Positions 53,335 through 61,752 of a DNA stretch of 64,000 nucleotides are shown here, piece by piece; position 1 is the first letter of the stretch; the number at the start of each line of letters is the position of its first letter. The position numbers and the translations under genes are program-made. Location of the stretch: assembly GCF_013426895.1 (NCBI RefSeq), contig NZ_AP023174.1, forward strand, positions 1,550,001 through 1,614,000, given 5' to 3'. Origin of the DNA: Paraburkholderia largidicola. Its GTDB lineage: Bacteria; Pseudomonadota; Gammaproteobacteria; Burkholderiales; Burkholderiaceae. The notes below the pieces were generated by a model. The model was not told the DNA's origin and ran no database searches. It worked only from the letters and a program-made list of their open reading frames with translations.

Positions 53335-53601
53335 TTATGACGCCCGTGCGAGTGGCAGGCGGAGGTGCACCGCATGCATAGGCGGCGCACGTTCGGGTGG
53401 ATCGCCTGCGGGCGGCTCCTGGCTGGGCGGCGCGCGATCCGGCTCACGTCCTGGAATGGGCGGCGAACTCGGGTCCGGGGCGGGATCGTCGTCGGGCGGC
53501 GGCGCTGGATCGGGTTCGACTTCGGGTGGCATCGGCGTATGCAGGCGAGTGCCAATGCGAGTCGGTGAAATAGAAAACACGGGAAACACGGTTTGGTTCA
53601 T
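53335..53601 (-). CDS. Proline-rich hypothetical protein
   Basis: 88 residues from the ATG at 53601, with GAGAG before it. The middle is dominated by Pro/Asp/Glu (for example PEVEPDPAPPPDDDPAPDPS). Low-complexity, probably disordered, no signal peptide. Longer in-frame starts to 53706 have no ribosome site. Weak gene evidence: compositional bias could also produce such a frame by chance. Confidence 0.45.
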   Translation of the reverse strand: MNQTVFPVFSISPTRIGTRLHTPMPPEVEPDPAPPPDDDPAPDPSSPPIPGREPDRAPPSQEPPAGDPPERAPPMHAVHLRLPLARAS

Positions 53602-53737
53602 CGTGAGGATCTCTCGCATGCAGTTTGATACAACGACGGAGTCCGCAATGCATGTGCCATCCATCCGCGCATCTTGATGCATGCGTCGGGACACCGACGC
53701 CTGCACGACAGTTCAACGCGCACGATAGTGCATCGTG

Positions 53738-54826
53738 CTAGAACCGTTCGATCATCCCGATCTGTATGCCCCGAACGGGTGCCCCCGGATAAGCGACGGG
53801 GATGCCCGTCACGTTCACGCCGCGCAGCGTGAAGGTCGCCTGTCCGCGGTTTTCGAGGTCGGCGGCGCTGAGATAGAGCAACAGTGCCTTCGACACCTGA
53901 TAGTCGAACGCGATGCTGAACTGGTCGGCATCGTTGTCGCCGCCGCTGCGGTCACGCGCGTGCGCATAGCCGACGGATGCACTTGCTTGCGGCGTGATCT
54001 GCCATAGGGCGGACACGGAGAGGCCGTCGTCGTGATAGCGCGGCGTCCCGCCGTCGCCGTTGAAGTACGCAACGAAGCCCGTGAGCGCGCCCCACTGGTA
54101 CGACGCGCCCGCGAAGTTCGCGCGCAACGCGCCGTCGCCATGTGTCTGCTGGTGCGCGTAGAGCAGTTTCATGCCGCCGAGCGCCCATTCGGCCGTCACG
54201 TAGTAGCCGCCGATGCCGTTGCCGTCACCCGGATCGCGCAGCGCGACCATACCCGTGGCGCTGAAGCCGGCAATGGTCGGCGACAGATAGGCGAACGCAT
54301 TGTCGGTATAGGGCGTGATCTTCGACAGGTTGTTCAGGCCGGATGCGATCGTGCCGGCGCCGAAAGCGTCGAGCTGCCCCTTGAACGGGATGTAGAGAGG
54401 CGAATACTGACGGCCGGCGCGCAACTCGCCCCATGCGCCGTGTGCACCGATCCACGCCTGCCGGTTGAAGATGCTGCCCGGCACCGAGAACGCGCCGCCT
54501 GCCGAATCGAAACCGTTCTCCAGCGTGAAGACGAGGCTGTTGCCATCGCCGAGCGGCTCGCTGCCGTGCAGGCCGAAGCGCGTGCCGCGATACGCGCCCG
54601 AGTCCATGCGCGCGACGTAGCCGCTGCCGGGATTGGTCACTTCGATGCTGGTGTCGATCAGCCCGTAGAGCGTGACGGAGCCTTGTGCACGGGATGGCGA
54701 CGCAATGACGAGCAGACAGGCGAGGGCAAGCAGACGCCACACGACGATGGACGCTGCAAAGCGTCGCCGCGAAGGGGAGCGTGGATCAGGAAGCGGCAGC
54801 CGGCTGGACGTGGCGAACGTTGGCAT
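53738..54826 (-). CDS. Gram-negative outer-membrane porin
   Basis: 362 residues from the ATG at 54826. Signal segment with WRLLALACLLVIASPSRAQ and cleavage near AQG, then SVTLYGLIDTSIEV, the classic opening of Burkholderia general porins. Conserved RFGLHGSEPLGDGNSLVFTL follows, and the last residue is Phe (MIERF), as required for beta-barrel assembly. The N-terminus before the signal is long and start choice is uncertain (54826 or 54877). Diffusion channel for small solutes. Confidence 0.92.
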   Translation of the reverse strand: MPTFATSSRLPLPDPRSPSRRRFAASIVVWRLLALACLLVIASPSRAQGSVTLYGLIDTSIEVTNPGSGYVARMDSGAYRGTRFGLHGSEPLGDGNSLVFTLENGFDSAGGAFSVPGSIFNRQAWIGAHGAWGELRAGRQYSPLYIPFKGQLDAFGAGTIASGLNNLSKITPYTDNAFAYLSPTIAGFSATGMVALRDPGDGNGIGGYYVTAEWALGGMKLLYAHQQTHGDGALRANFAGASYQWGALTGFVAYFNGDGGTPRYHDDGLSVSALWQITPQASASVGYAHARDRSGGDNDADQFSIAFDYQVSKALLLYLSAADLENRGQATFTLRGVNVTGIPVAYPGAPVRGIQIGMIERF

Positions 54827-54931
54827 CTCTCGGGCGATTGTTATGGAGCCGCGACGGCGCAACACCATCGACGACACTGCCGCATGCAGATACCCGCGAA
54901 TACTAACCGAACATCGAGCCCGCGAGGCGCG

Positions 54932-55249
54932 TTACATGTTCGTGTAAGAACTGCACCAGCCGCCGGCCGCCACCTGCTTCGTCCCGAACAGCGTGCAGCC
55001 GCCCCATGCATCCGTCGGGTTGCCCTGGAACAGCGAGCAGTTGTTGCAGGTCTGTCCCGCCTGGTAGGCCGGAAAGCGCGCCTTGTCGACTTTCGCCGCG
55101 ACGCTCACGTAGCCGACTGCTTGCGCTGCGGGATCGCTTTCGCTCAGCTTGTCGTCGGCGCGTGCGTCGCGGCTCGTGGCGAGCACTGCGCACAGGCCGA
55201 CGGCGGAGCCGAGGCCCGCGACGATGAACTCACGCCGGGTTGTTGTCAT
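54932..55249 (-). CDS. High-potential iron-sulfur protein (HiPIP), Tat-exported
   Basis: 105 residues. Twin-arginine signal (TTTRREFIVAGLGSAVGLCA). The mature part has the four HiPIP cysteines C68, C71, C85 and C99 (CNNC, GGCTLFG, GGWCSSY) that hold a 4Fe-4S cluster. Periplasmic electron carrier. Its ATG lies inside the 3' end of the Pr6Pr gene (20-base overlap), so the two are co-transcribed and probably coupled. Confidence 0.95.
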   Translation of the reverse strand: MTTTRREFIVAGLGSAVGLCAVLATSRDARADDKLSESDPAAQAVGYVSVAAKVDKARFPAYQAGQTCNNCSLFQGNPTDAWGGCTLFGTKQVAAGGWCSSYTNM

Positions 55250-56009
55250 GATCGGTCTCTCGTGGGCGAGGCGGTGAGGCGGATGGGAAGGACGGCATCG
55301 GCCGGCGCTGATTGATCGCAGCGAACACGGCCATCAGCAGCACGAAGGCAAGCACGAGCAGGCTCGCGTTGAGTAGCGCGCGTTCGTAGCCAAGCTCACC
55401 GACGTCGATGAACGGATAGGGATAGAAGTCCGACAGCGCGCCGCGCAACAGGGTCAGCGCCAGATAGCCGAGCGGGAACACGAGCCACCCCAGCAGATGG
55501 CGCAGCGTCAGATGAAAGCGCGGCACGAACAGCAGCCAGTAGAGCGCGGCGAGCAGCGGCACGACGGTGTGAAGGCTTTCGTTGAGCACCATGCGCCAGC
55601 CCGACGGCGTCCACAGATGGCGCAGCAGAAGGTTGTAGGCGACGCCGACGAACACGATATAGCAGGTCACGGCCGTCACGACCGTGGGTTGCCGGAAAAA
55701 GCGCACGAGCGGCGGGCCGCGGCGCGTGAAGCAGGCGACGCTGGTGAAGCACAGCGCGCAGACGAAGATGGTCAGATTGGTCAGATAGCTGGTGAGCCGC
55801 TCGATGCCATCGAGCACGCCAAAGCCGCGCGACAGCATGCGGTGCACGGTGATGTCCGTCTGCGCGGCAAACGCTAGCCACGCAATCAGCGCGATCGACA
55901 TGGCCAGCGCGACGGATGCCATGCTCGGCGCGTGCAGCGGCAGCTCGGGCTCGATGATGCCGGCCAGTGGCGTATGGGGACGCGCGGCGGGGGACACGGG
56001 CTTCTTCAT
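55230..56009 (-). CDS. Pr6Pr family membrane protein
   Basis: 259 residues with six transmembrane segments. The signature ALSDFYPYPFIDVGELG with surrounding helices fits the Pr6Pr (FAR-17a/AIG1-like) family, whose members are predicted integral membrane hydrolases or transporters of unknown function. The gene overlaps the HiPIP start by 20 bases. ATG at 56009. Why it is paired with a HiPIP is unknown. Confidence 0.88.
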   Translation of the reverse strand: MKKPVSPAARPHTPLAGIIEPELPLHAPSMASVALAMSIALIAWLAFAAQTDITVHRMLSRGFGVLDGIERLTSYLTNLTIFVCALCFTSVACFTRRGPPLVRFFRQPTVVTAVTCYIVFVGVAYNLLLRHLWTPSGWRMVLNESLHTVVPLLAALYWLLFVPRFHLTLRHLLGWLVFPLGYLALTLLRGALSDFYPYPFIDVGELGYERALLNASLLVLAFVLLMAVFAAINQRRPMPSFPSASPPRPRETDHDNNPA

Positions 56010-56093
56010 GCGTCGATTCTATACGCGTGAAGCGACGCGTGCAGGCGCTGCGCGTGCCGAAGCGCAGCCGGGCTATCAGCCGAAATCAGCCCC

Positions 56094-56129
56094 AAAAAAA
56101 GAGCCGGTCCGCGGATTGCCGCGGCCGGC
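56094..56129 (-). terminator. Terminator of the phytase-like gene
   Basis: Stem GCCGG-CCGCGG / CCGCGG-CCGGC (56103-56114, 56119-56129, one bulged base) with an ATTG loop. On the minus strand it is followed by seven T (56094-56100). It lies 55 bases beyond the stop codon. Confidence 0.88.
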
Positions 56130-56184
56130 CCGTTACGTCGTCCCGTCACTGTTGATCGGGGACCCAGGAACTCAATGCACGATG

Positions 56185-57690
56185 TCAGTGACCGTGACCA
56201 TCATGATCGTGATCGTGATCGTCGTCATCGCGGCCGCACACGTCGTCATGATCGTGATCGCGGCCGTTCTTCGACACACCCGGCAGGCGCTGCGCGACAT
56301 AGTCGGGCAGATCCGACGTGTCGATCGCGAACACGAAGAACTGGTTCGGATTCGCGATGCCTGCCGGATGGTTCGAGTCGGTGACGGTCGCGATGAAGTC
56401 GTTGTCGTTCGCGACGTAGAGCGTGTGTTTCTTCACGCCGTGCACCGTCACGTCCGGACCGAACGCGATGCCTTCGAGCTTCGCGGGAATGTCGTTCGCG
56501 CTGTAGCCGTAGGCCGTCAATGCCGCGACGATATCGAGGAACAACGTCTTCTTCACTGCAAACGGCGCAAGGCCGCTTGCGCCGCTTGCCTGGCTCACGT
56601 CCTGCGCACCCGTCAGGTCGATGCGGTTGAGCTGCTTGAACACAGCCGTCGAGTTGTCGCCGAGCCCCTTGCCGTCGCGTTCGTCGACGAGCAGTTCATG
56701 ATCGTTGATGGCCAGCACGTCGCTGATCGTCGGGTACTTCGGCTTGGACGCCGAGCCGATGTTCGTCAGCGGATACGCGTACTGCGTCGTGCGGCCCGTG
56801 CGAATGTCGATCTTCACGATGCGCGTGTACGGGCCGTCCGTGCCGCCGTCCTGGATGAGCGGGCTTTGCATCGCGCCGAACAGCGTAGTGCCGTCGGGCG
56901 AGATTGCGAGACCTTCCATGCCCTTGTTCGCGACGCGGCCCGACGTGTTGATGCTGATCTCGGTGTCGCCGACAGGCGAGAGCGTCGACACGGCGAACGT
57001 GTCGGGCAGCTTGTACGTCGCAATGCGGCGGCCGCTCTTGCGGTCGAAGCGATAGACGTAAGGGCCGTATTCGTCGGAAATGAACACGCTGTCGCCGTCG
57101 TTCGCGATGCGGATGCTTTCGGGATCGAAGCGGCCGTCGAGCGGATAGGTCGACAGATGCGTCGGATCGAAGTTGTCCGAGCGGCCCGTGAAGTAGTTCG
57201 TGTGGTTATCGCGGTTGAGCTTCGGCGCGCCGTTCGGCACGCCATACGCGGAGCCCGTGCCGTAGACGAGGCGGTCGGACGTATGCAGCAGCGTCGTGTC
57301 GACGAGCTTCGGCGTCAGCGTGAACGGCAGCGCCGCACCCTTCGGCGCGTCCTTCAGGTGCAGGCGCAGCGTCTGGAAGCGGTTGATGTACGACGCGGTG
57401 TCGTCGATCGCCTTGTTGTACGAGATCGCGTTCGGGCCGCGATCGGGCACGGCGAGGAACGTATGGCAACCCGCGTAGCCGATGCCCGAGCCGAGACCGC
57501 CGAGCAGGTTGCCCGGCGCGCCGTTTTCGAGCTTGCCCGACGTCTCTTTCGACTTGTCGGGCAGATTGCCGTCGAGCTTGCCGATGGCGATCAGATCGAC
57601 AGTAGCGTGAGCGGCGGGCGCAGCGGCGAGGGCCGCAAGCGAGGCGATGGCACCGATCATGGTGCGGGTGAAGAGCGATGAGCGCAGCAC
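56185..57690 (-). CDS. Phytase-like esterase, secreted, with His/Asp-rich tail
   Basis: 501 residues from the GTG at 57690, chosen because AGGGA lies eight bases upstream and a normal signal peptide follows (TMIGAIASLAALAAAPAAHA). The mature protein shows the phytase-like esterase (PF13449-type) pattern, with repeated beta-propeller-like blocks such as GMEGLAISPDGTTLFG and FDPESIRIANDGDSVF. The C-terminus, from RDHDHDDVCGRDDDD on, is an extraordinary run of Asp and His with one Cys, likely metal-binding. Catalytic activity is not proven for most family members. Confidence 0.88.
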   Translation of the reverse strand: MLRSSLFTRTMIGAIASLAALAAAPAAHATVDLIAIGKLDGNLPDKSKETSGKLENGAPGNLLGGLGSGIGYAGCHTFLAVPDRGPNAISYNKAIDDTASYINRFQTLRLHLKDAPKGAALPFTLTPKLVDTTLLHTSDRLVYGTGSAYGVPNGAPKLNRDNHTNYFTGRSDNFDPTHLSTYPLDGRFDPESIRIANDGDSVFISDEYGPYVYRFDRKSGRRIATYKLPDTFAVSTLSPVGDTEISINTSGRVANKGMEGLAISPDGTTLFGAMQSPLIQDGGTDGPYTRIVKIDIRTGRTTQYAYPLTNIGSASKPKYPTISDVLAINDHELLVDERDGKGLGDNSTAVFKQLNRIDLTGAQDVSQASGASGLAPFAVKKTLFLDIVAALTAYGYSANDIPAKLEGIAFGPDVTVHGVKKHTLYVANDNDFIATVTDSNHPAGIANPNQFFVFAIDTSDLPDYVAQRLPGVSKNGRDHDHDDVCGRDDDDHDHDHDGHGH

Positions 57691-57971
57691 AGGAATGTCC
57701 CTTTGAAAAAGGAGAAATGCGGGAGCAATGCGATGAAGGCGGCGCCGGGCGCGTACGAAAAAAGAAAGCAGGTGAGCGGCCGGACGCAAGGTTTCTTACT
57801 TTTTATTTCCGGGGACCGATACTGCGGGACATGTATGTCCGAATTGTGACGGCGTGCCCCACGCGCGGCGCGCTGTGTGCGCAAGCGCACATTCGTATGA
57901 GCAACCGTCATCGATGAAAACGCGCTCAGACCCGTGCCGCATGAACGGGCGCGGTGCAGCGTACGCTGCGA

Positions 57972-58880
57972 TCAGCGCCGCTCACTGATTTCCGGCGCGA
58001 TGGCCGCGTGGTTCAGCAGCGCGACGAGCGACATGCCGCCCACCACGTTGCCCGCGAGCGTCGGCAGCAGGAAGCGGCCGAAGTAGTCGGCGAACGACGC
58101 GTCGCCCGCCAGCACGGCATACGCCACTTCCGTCGATCCCGCGATGATGTGCGACAGCTTCGCCACCGCGACGACCCACGTGATCAACACCACGGTCAAG
58201 AGACGCGCGGAACGCGCGCTCGGCAGCAGCCACACCATCAGTGCGATCAGCCATCCGCCGAGCACGGCGCGTATGAAGGTGGGAAAGGTATTGACGGGAC
58301 CGACGGCGGCGCGCGCCGTCTCGTCGAGCGCATCGACGACTTCCGTGTCGAACACGCCGGGCAGGCGCAGCATCGCGGCGAAAGCCCACGAACTGAGCAG
58401 ATTGCAGAACAGCACGACGACCCACAGCCGCAGCGCCTTCAGCAGGCAGTCGAGATCGCGTCGCGTCAGCACGGGCAGCACGACAGTCAGCGTGCTTTCG
58501 CTGAAAAGCTGCTGACGCCCCATGATGACGAGCACGAAGCCCGTCGTGTAGCCGAAGCTCGACACGAGATGGCGCCACGACGTATCGGGCAGGCCGGCCT
58601 GGAGGACGGCTGTCGTGAGAAACGAAAATCCCATCGACAGTCCCGCCGCGAGCGACGACCACACGAGCGCCATGACAGTGCGCTCCAGTGCCGCTTCGCC
58701 TTCTTCGCGCACGATCTCGTGCAACATCAACGCATGCGGCGCCGTATGTTGCGCGGCCTGGTCCTTCTCGCCCGCATCGAGATGCGGTGATTCCGCGCCG
58801 GCTTTTTCCGGGTGATCGGGCGGCGTGGCACGATCGGTCGTGTCAGGATGTCGTTCGTGCTGGATGGTGTCTTTCGTCAT
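57972..58880 (-). CDS. Formate/nitrite transporter family channel
   Basis: 302 residues from the ATG at 58880. A polar N-terminus of about 60 residues with His/Asp/Glu-rich stretches precedes six transmembrane helices. The family's GGWLIALMVWLL and AGNVVGGMSLVALLNHA segments are visible, along with GFVLVIMGRQQLFSESTL. FNT proteins form pentameric channels for formate, nitrite or hydrosulfide. Longer open frame to 59066 lacks support. Its cargo is unknown, and there is no fdh or nir gene nearby. Divergent from the DnaJ-domain gene. Confidence 0.88.
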   Translation of the reverse strand: MTKDTIQHERHPDTTDRATPPDHPEKAGAESPHLDAGEKDQAAQHTAPHALMLHEIVREEGEAALERTVMALVWSSLAAGLSMGFSFLTTAVLQAGLPDTSWRHLVSSFGYTTGFVLVIMGRQQLFSESTLTVVLPVLTRRDLDCLLKALRLWVVVLFCNLLSSWAFAAMLRLPGVFDTEVVDALDETARAAVGPVNTFPTFIRAVLGGWLIALMVWLLPSARSARLLTVVLITWVVAVAKLSHIIAGSTEVAYAVLAGDASFADYFGRFLLPTLAGNVVGGMSLVALLNHAAIAPEISERR

Positions 58881-59059
58881 GGCCGCTCGCTCGTGCGCGG
58901 TACGCGCGCATCCCATGGCCGTCGCAAAAACGGTGCCCGAAAAGCGCGGGCGTGTCCGCGCTTTTTGTCGGACCAGCGTCGTTCGAGCGACGCGGAGCGC
59001 CGTGCTACGATGAACGCGACCGTCATCTGCAACCGTCTGCAAGCGAGACTCAACGCGAC

Positions 59060-59722
59060 ATGGCAACCCTTTACGCGAAGCTTGGCGTGTCTCAAGACGC
59101 CACCCCGGAAGAGATCAAACGGGCGTACCGGAAGGCCGCGATGAAGTGGCATCCGGACCGCAACGCCGGACAGGAAGAGGTCGCACGCGCGGCCTTCCAG
59201 GAGATCAAGGACGCGTACGCGATCCTCTCCGACGACAATCAGCGCAAGGTCTACGACGCTGTCTACGCGCAGGAGATGCGCCAGTACGAGGCGCTCGAAA
59301 GGCGTCAACGCGAAGTCGAGGCGGCGCGGGCGCGCAAGGCCAAGGCCGAAGCCGAGGCAAAGTACACGCAGATGGTCGGCGTGGCAATGCGCTATGCCGA
59401 CGAAGGCCATAACCGCGACGTACTGTTCGGCGTGCTGCTCGGACGCGATTGCGATGCGGACGTGGCGCAGCGCATCGCCGATAGCGTGTGGGCTTTGCAG
59501 CAGTCGCGGCGCGCGGCACAGGCAGGTGAATCCGCCCATCCGGCTGAGGCCGATGCTGCAGACCCTGTCGCCACGGCTGCGTCATCACGCGAACCTGTTG
59601 CAGAAGACGCGCCTTCGCAATCTCAGCCCGCAGCTACGAAACAGGACAAGCCTGCGCAGGAACCGCGCAGTGCGGGTCTGTTCGATTCGCTGTGGCAGGG
59701 CTTTTTCGGCGTACGCTCATAG
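59060..59722 (+). CDS. DnaJ-domain protein
   Basis: 220 residues. Residues 2-65 are a J domain with the essential HPD at 31-33 (AAMKWHPDRNAG) and ATLYAKLGVSQDATPEEIKR before it. A charged Arg/Glu/Ala coiled coil follows (about 75-105), then an acidic linker and a C-terminal RSAGLFDSLWQGFFG. Not canonical DnaJ: no Gly/Phe or zinc-finger domains. A likely specialised DnaK co-chaperone. It is 73 bases upstream of the next hypothetical gene. Confidence 0.9.
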   Translation: MATLYAKLGVSQDATPEEIKRAYRKAAMKWHPDRNAGQEEVARAAFQEIKDAYAILSDDNQRKVYDAVYAQEMRQYEALERRQREVEAARARKAKAEAEAKYTQMVGVAMRYADEGHNRDVLFGVLLGRDCDADVAQRIADSVWALQQSRRAAQAGESAHPAEADAADPVATAASSREPVAEDAPSQSQPAATKQDKPAQEPRSAGLFDSLWQGFFGVRS

Positions 59723-59795
59723 CGCGCCGCGATTTTTGCTTCACGCCGCGCGCCGTTCAGTATGGCGCGTCGGCCTCACGCACGGACATGCTTCG

Positions 59796-60335
59796 ATGAA
59801 AGACGCTTTTGAACGACGCGCGTTGCTGCTGCATCTCGGCGACGCGCTGCACACCCTCTCCACGGCGCTCGCCGCCGACGCAAAACATCACACTGTGCAT
59901 CATCTGCTGGACGCCCATCCGGAACTGGCCGCACACGCATGGCTCAAGGCCGTCTCGCCGAAGATGAAGGCGGCGGAGTTTGCGAAACGCGCGAGCGTAT
60001 CGTTTGCGCAATGGCCTGCGCTGCTGCTCGAAGAGCAGGTGGACTACATGCGCCTCGCGCTCGCCGTCCACGACCATCTGTTCGCGGACGATCGCGCCGG
60101 CTGGCGCACCTATGTCGATGCGATGAAGCATGAGGTCGAATGGTTCGGCGATGGGCTGCCGTTCACGGAAGAACCTGCACAGGCGGCCGACACGGCGCAG
60201 GCATCCGATGAACCCGATCCACGCGCAGGCAATGCCGATATCGAACGTGCCAATGAAGGCAGCGATCCGCAGCGCGAGAGCGTCGAGAGCAACGGCGGTT
60301 TGTATCCTGCGTGGCCGTGGAAGCCGGGCGCGTGA
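59796..60335 (+). CDS. Hypothetical protein downstream of DnaJ-domain gene
   Basis: 179 residues. N-terminal helical part (KDAFERRALLLHLGDALHTL and AWLKAVSPKMKAAEFAKRAS), then an acidic, Glu/Asp/Ala-rich C-terminal third (disordered-looking) ending in GGLYPAWPWKPGA. No signal peptide or membrane segment. ATG at 59796 is reached in a longer open frame but upstream starts overlap the dnaJ-like gene. No family recognised. Proximity suggests co-expression with the J protein. Confidence 0.65.
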   Translation: MKDAFERRALLLHLGDALHTLSTALAADAKHHTVHHLLDAHPELAAHAWLKAVSPKMKAAEFAKRASVSFAQWPALLLEEQVDYMRLALAVHDHLFADDRAGWRTYVDAMKHEVEWFGDGLPFTEEPAQAADTAQASDEPDPRAGNADIERANEGSDPQRESVESNGGLYPAWPWKPGA

Positions 60336-60351
60336 TACAGCAGGAACGACA

Positions 60352-60393
60352 TCGCCTCGCGATAACCGGTTCATTCCGGCTATAGCGAGGCGA
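60352..60393. repeat. 18-bp arm hairpin between convergent genes
   Basis: TCGCCTCGC (60352-60360) and GCGAGGCGA (60385-60393) are perfectly complementary, and inner ATA-CCGG / CCGG-TAT segments extend the stem to 18 bp with two mismatches around a 6-base loop. No T-run on either strand. It could be a Rho-dependent terminator structure or a REP-like element. Confidence 0.75.
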
Positions 60394-60440
60394 GGGAAGA
60401 TCACGCATTCAACGACACAACGCGCGATCGGACGAGACGA

Positions 60441-60734
60441 TCAATAACCCCAGCGTTCGCGTCGACGCTCGTGCCACTCATGCTCACGCCACGCTTCGTG
60501 ACGGCGCCATTCGCGTTCACGCCACTCATGCTCGCGCCATTCGCGACGCGCGCGCCAGTCGTCGCCGTAGCCATAGCCGACGGCAACGGGGGCGGGGGCA
60601 GCGTACACAGGCTGAGCGGGTACGATCACACCCGGCACCCCGAGACCGACGGCGACATCGACATGCGCCGAAGCCGCTGCGGAAGCCGCCAGCATCGCCA
60701 CACCAATCGCTGCACCAAGCATCATCTTCTTCAT
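60441..60734 (-). CDS. Secreted WREHEW-repeat hypothetical protein
   Basis: 97 residues. Signal peptide (MLGAAIGVAMLAASAAASA, cleavage near HVD) then a Val/Pro/Ala linker and a C-terminus of repeated Trp/Arg/Glu/His units (REWREHEWRER, EWRRHEAWREHEW). GGGAG lies six bases before the ATG at 60734. The repeat is strongly basic and aromatic, so it could bind nucleic acid, metal or polysaccharide; nothing proves this. Burkholderiaceae genomes carry short secreted proteins of similar type, from memory. Confidence 0.75.
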   Translation of the reverse strand: MKKMMLGAAIGVAMLAASAAASAHVDVAVGLGVPGVIVPAQPVYAAPAPVAVGYGYGDDWRARREWREHEWREREWRRHEAWREHEWHERRRERWGY

Positions 60735-60857
60735 TTTTTGCTCCCTGCGCATGGATGCGCGTCACTGAATTCGGCTTCAGTCTAGGGGCGCGTGCCGGAC
60801 ACAGGTGCTACAGCAGTGCGAGAAAAGTAACGCAGGGTAACAACGCTCAGGCAGCGC

Positions 60858-61391
60858 TCACGCCGCACACAGCCTCGGCACGCGATGAAACTGGCGGTCG
60901 AAGTAGATGAGGCTGTCGCCGTCGGCGCACACGCGAATCTGCGTGGCCTCGACGAACATCACCGAGTGGGAACCCACTTCCTTCAGATCGACGATCTTTC
61001 CCTGCAGGCTCGCGAGCGCGTCGCGCAGCACGGGCACGCCGTGCGGGCCTTCATCCCAGATCGGCAGGCTGAAACGTGCTTCCATCGGCAGTTGCGTGAG
61101 ACCGGCGAAGTGCCGCGCGAGCAGTTCGTGATGACCCGGCAGCACGTTGATGCAGACGTTGCGATTGCGTTCGAACACGGCATGCATCGCACTCGAACGG
61201 TTCATGCAAACGAGCAGTGTGGGTGGTGAATCCGTCACGGAGCAGACCGCGCTCGCGGTGATGCCACAGCGCCCGGACTCGCCGGAGGTCGTGATGATGT
61301 TGACGGCCGCGCCCAGATGCGCCATTGCCTGGCGGAACTGCTTGCGCGCGTCGTCGGGGTCGAGCTTGGTCGGGCGTTGCATATCGGACAT
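60858..61391 (-). CDS. Flavin reductase family protein (HpaC-like)
   Basis: 177 residues. Flavin reductase-like FMN-binding split barrel with AMAHLGAAVNIITTSGESGR, GITASAVCSVTDSPPTLLVC and a C-terminal YFDRQFHRV. Such proteins reduce FMN or FAD with NAD(P)H for a partner monooxygenase (HpaB, for example). No such monooxygenase is in the window. ATG at 61391 has AGGGAG upstream. Divergent from the FixJ-like regulator, 361 bases apart. Confidence 0.88.
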   Translation of the reverse strand: MSDMQRPTKLDPDDARKQFRQAMAHLGAAVNIITTSGESGRCGITASAVCSVTDSPPTLLVCMNRSSAMHAVFERNRNVCINVLPGHHELLARHFAGLTQLPMEARFSLPIWDEGPHGVPVLRDALASLQGKIVDLKEVGSHSVMFVEATQIRVCADGDSLIYFDRQFHRVPRLCAA

Positions 61392-61644
61392 GTGAGTGGC
61401 TCCCTGCACGGTGGTCGCTGTGAGTCGACCGCTTGAATCGACCGCTCGCACGCGATGGTTGTGCGCGCGACGATCCCATGCATCAAGCGTACGGGATGCG
61501 TCGCATGAAAAAAATCCGCGCGACTGGCACCCGTGTTGGCACGCTTCCCGACCCGTCTAAAGGTTTTACCAGGTTGCATTTGCCATGCATCTGCGCATCG
61601 CGAGCCGGTCCGTACCATAACGCCGTCAGCCCTGAAATAAAGGC

Positions 61645-61673
61645 TTTGCACGCGAATTTGCGCTGGTTATGAT
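61645..61673 (+). promoter_or_regulatory. Candidate promoter of the response regulator
   Basis: TTTGCA (61645-61650), a 17-base spacer and TATGAT (61668-61673). It lies 80 bases before the ATG at 61753 and argues against the upstream in-frame ATG at 61669, which falls inside the -10 box. The remaining intergenic DNA (61392-61644) shows no gene. Confidence 0.55.
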
Positions 61674-61752
61674 GAGCTTTCTCAAAATTAAACAGCTAAC
61701 GCGTGGAGACAGCCGGTCGACGTACGGCGCGCGTTGCAGACAGGTTCAAGAC

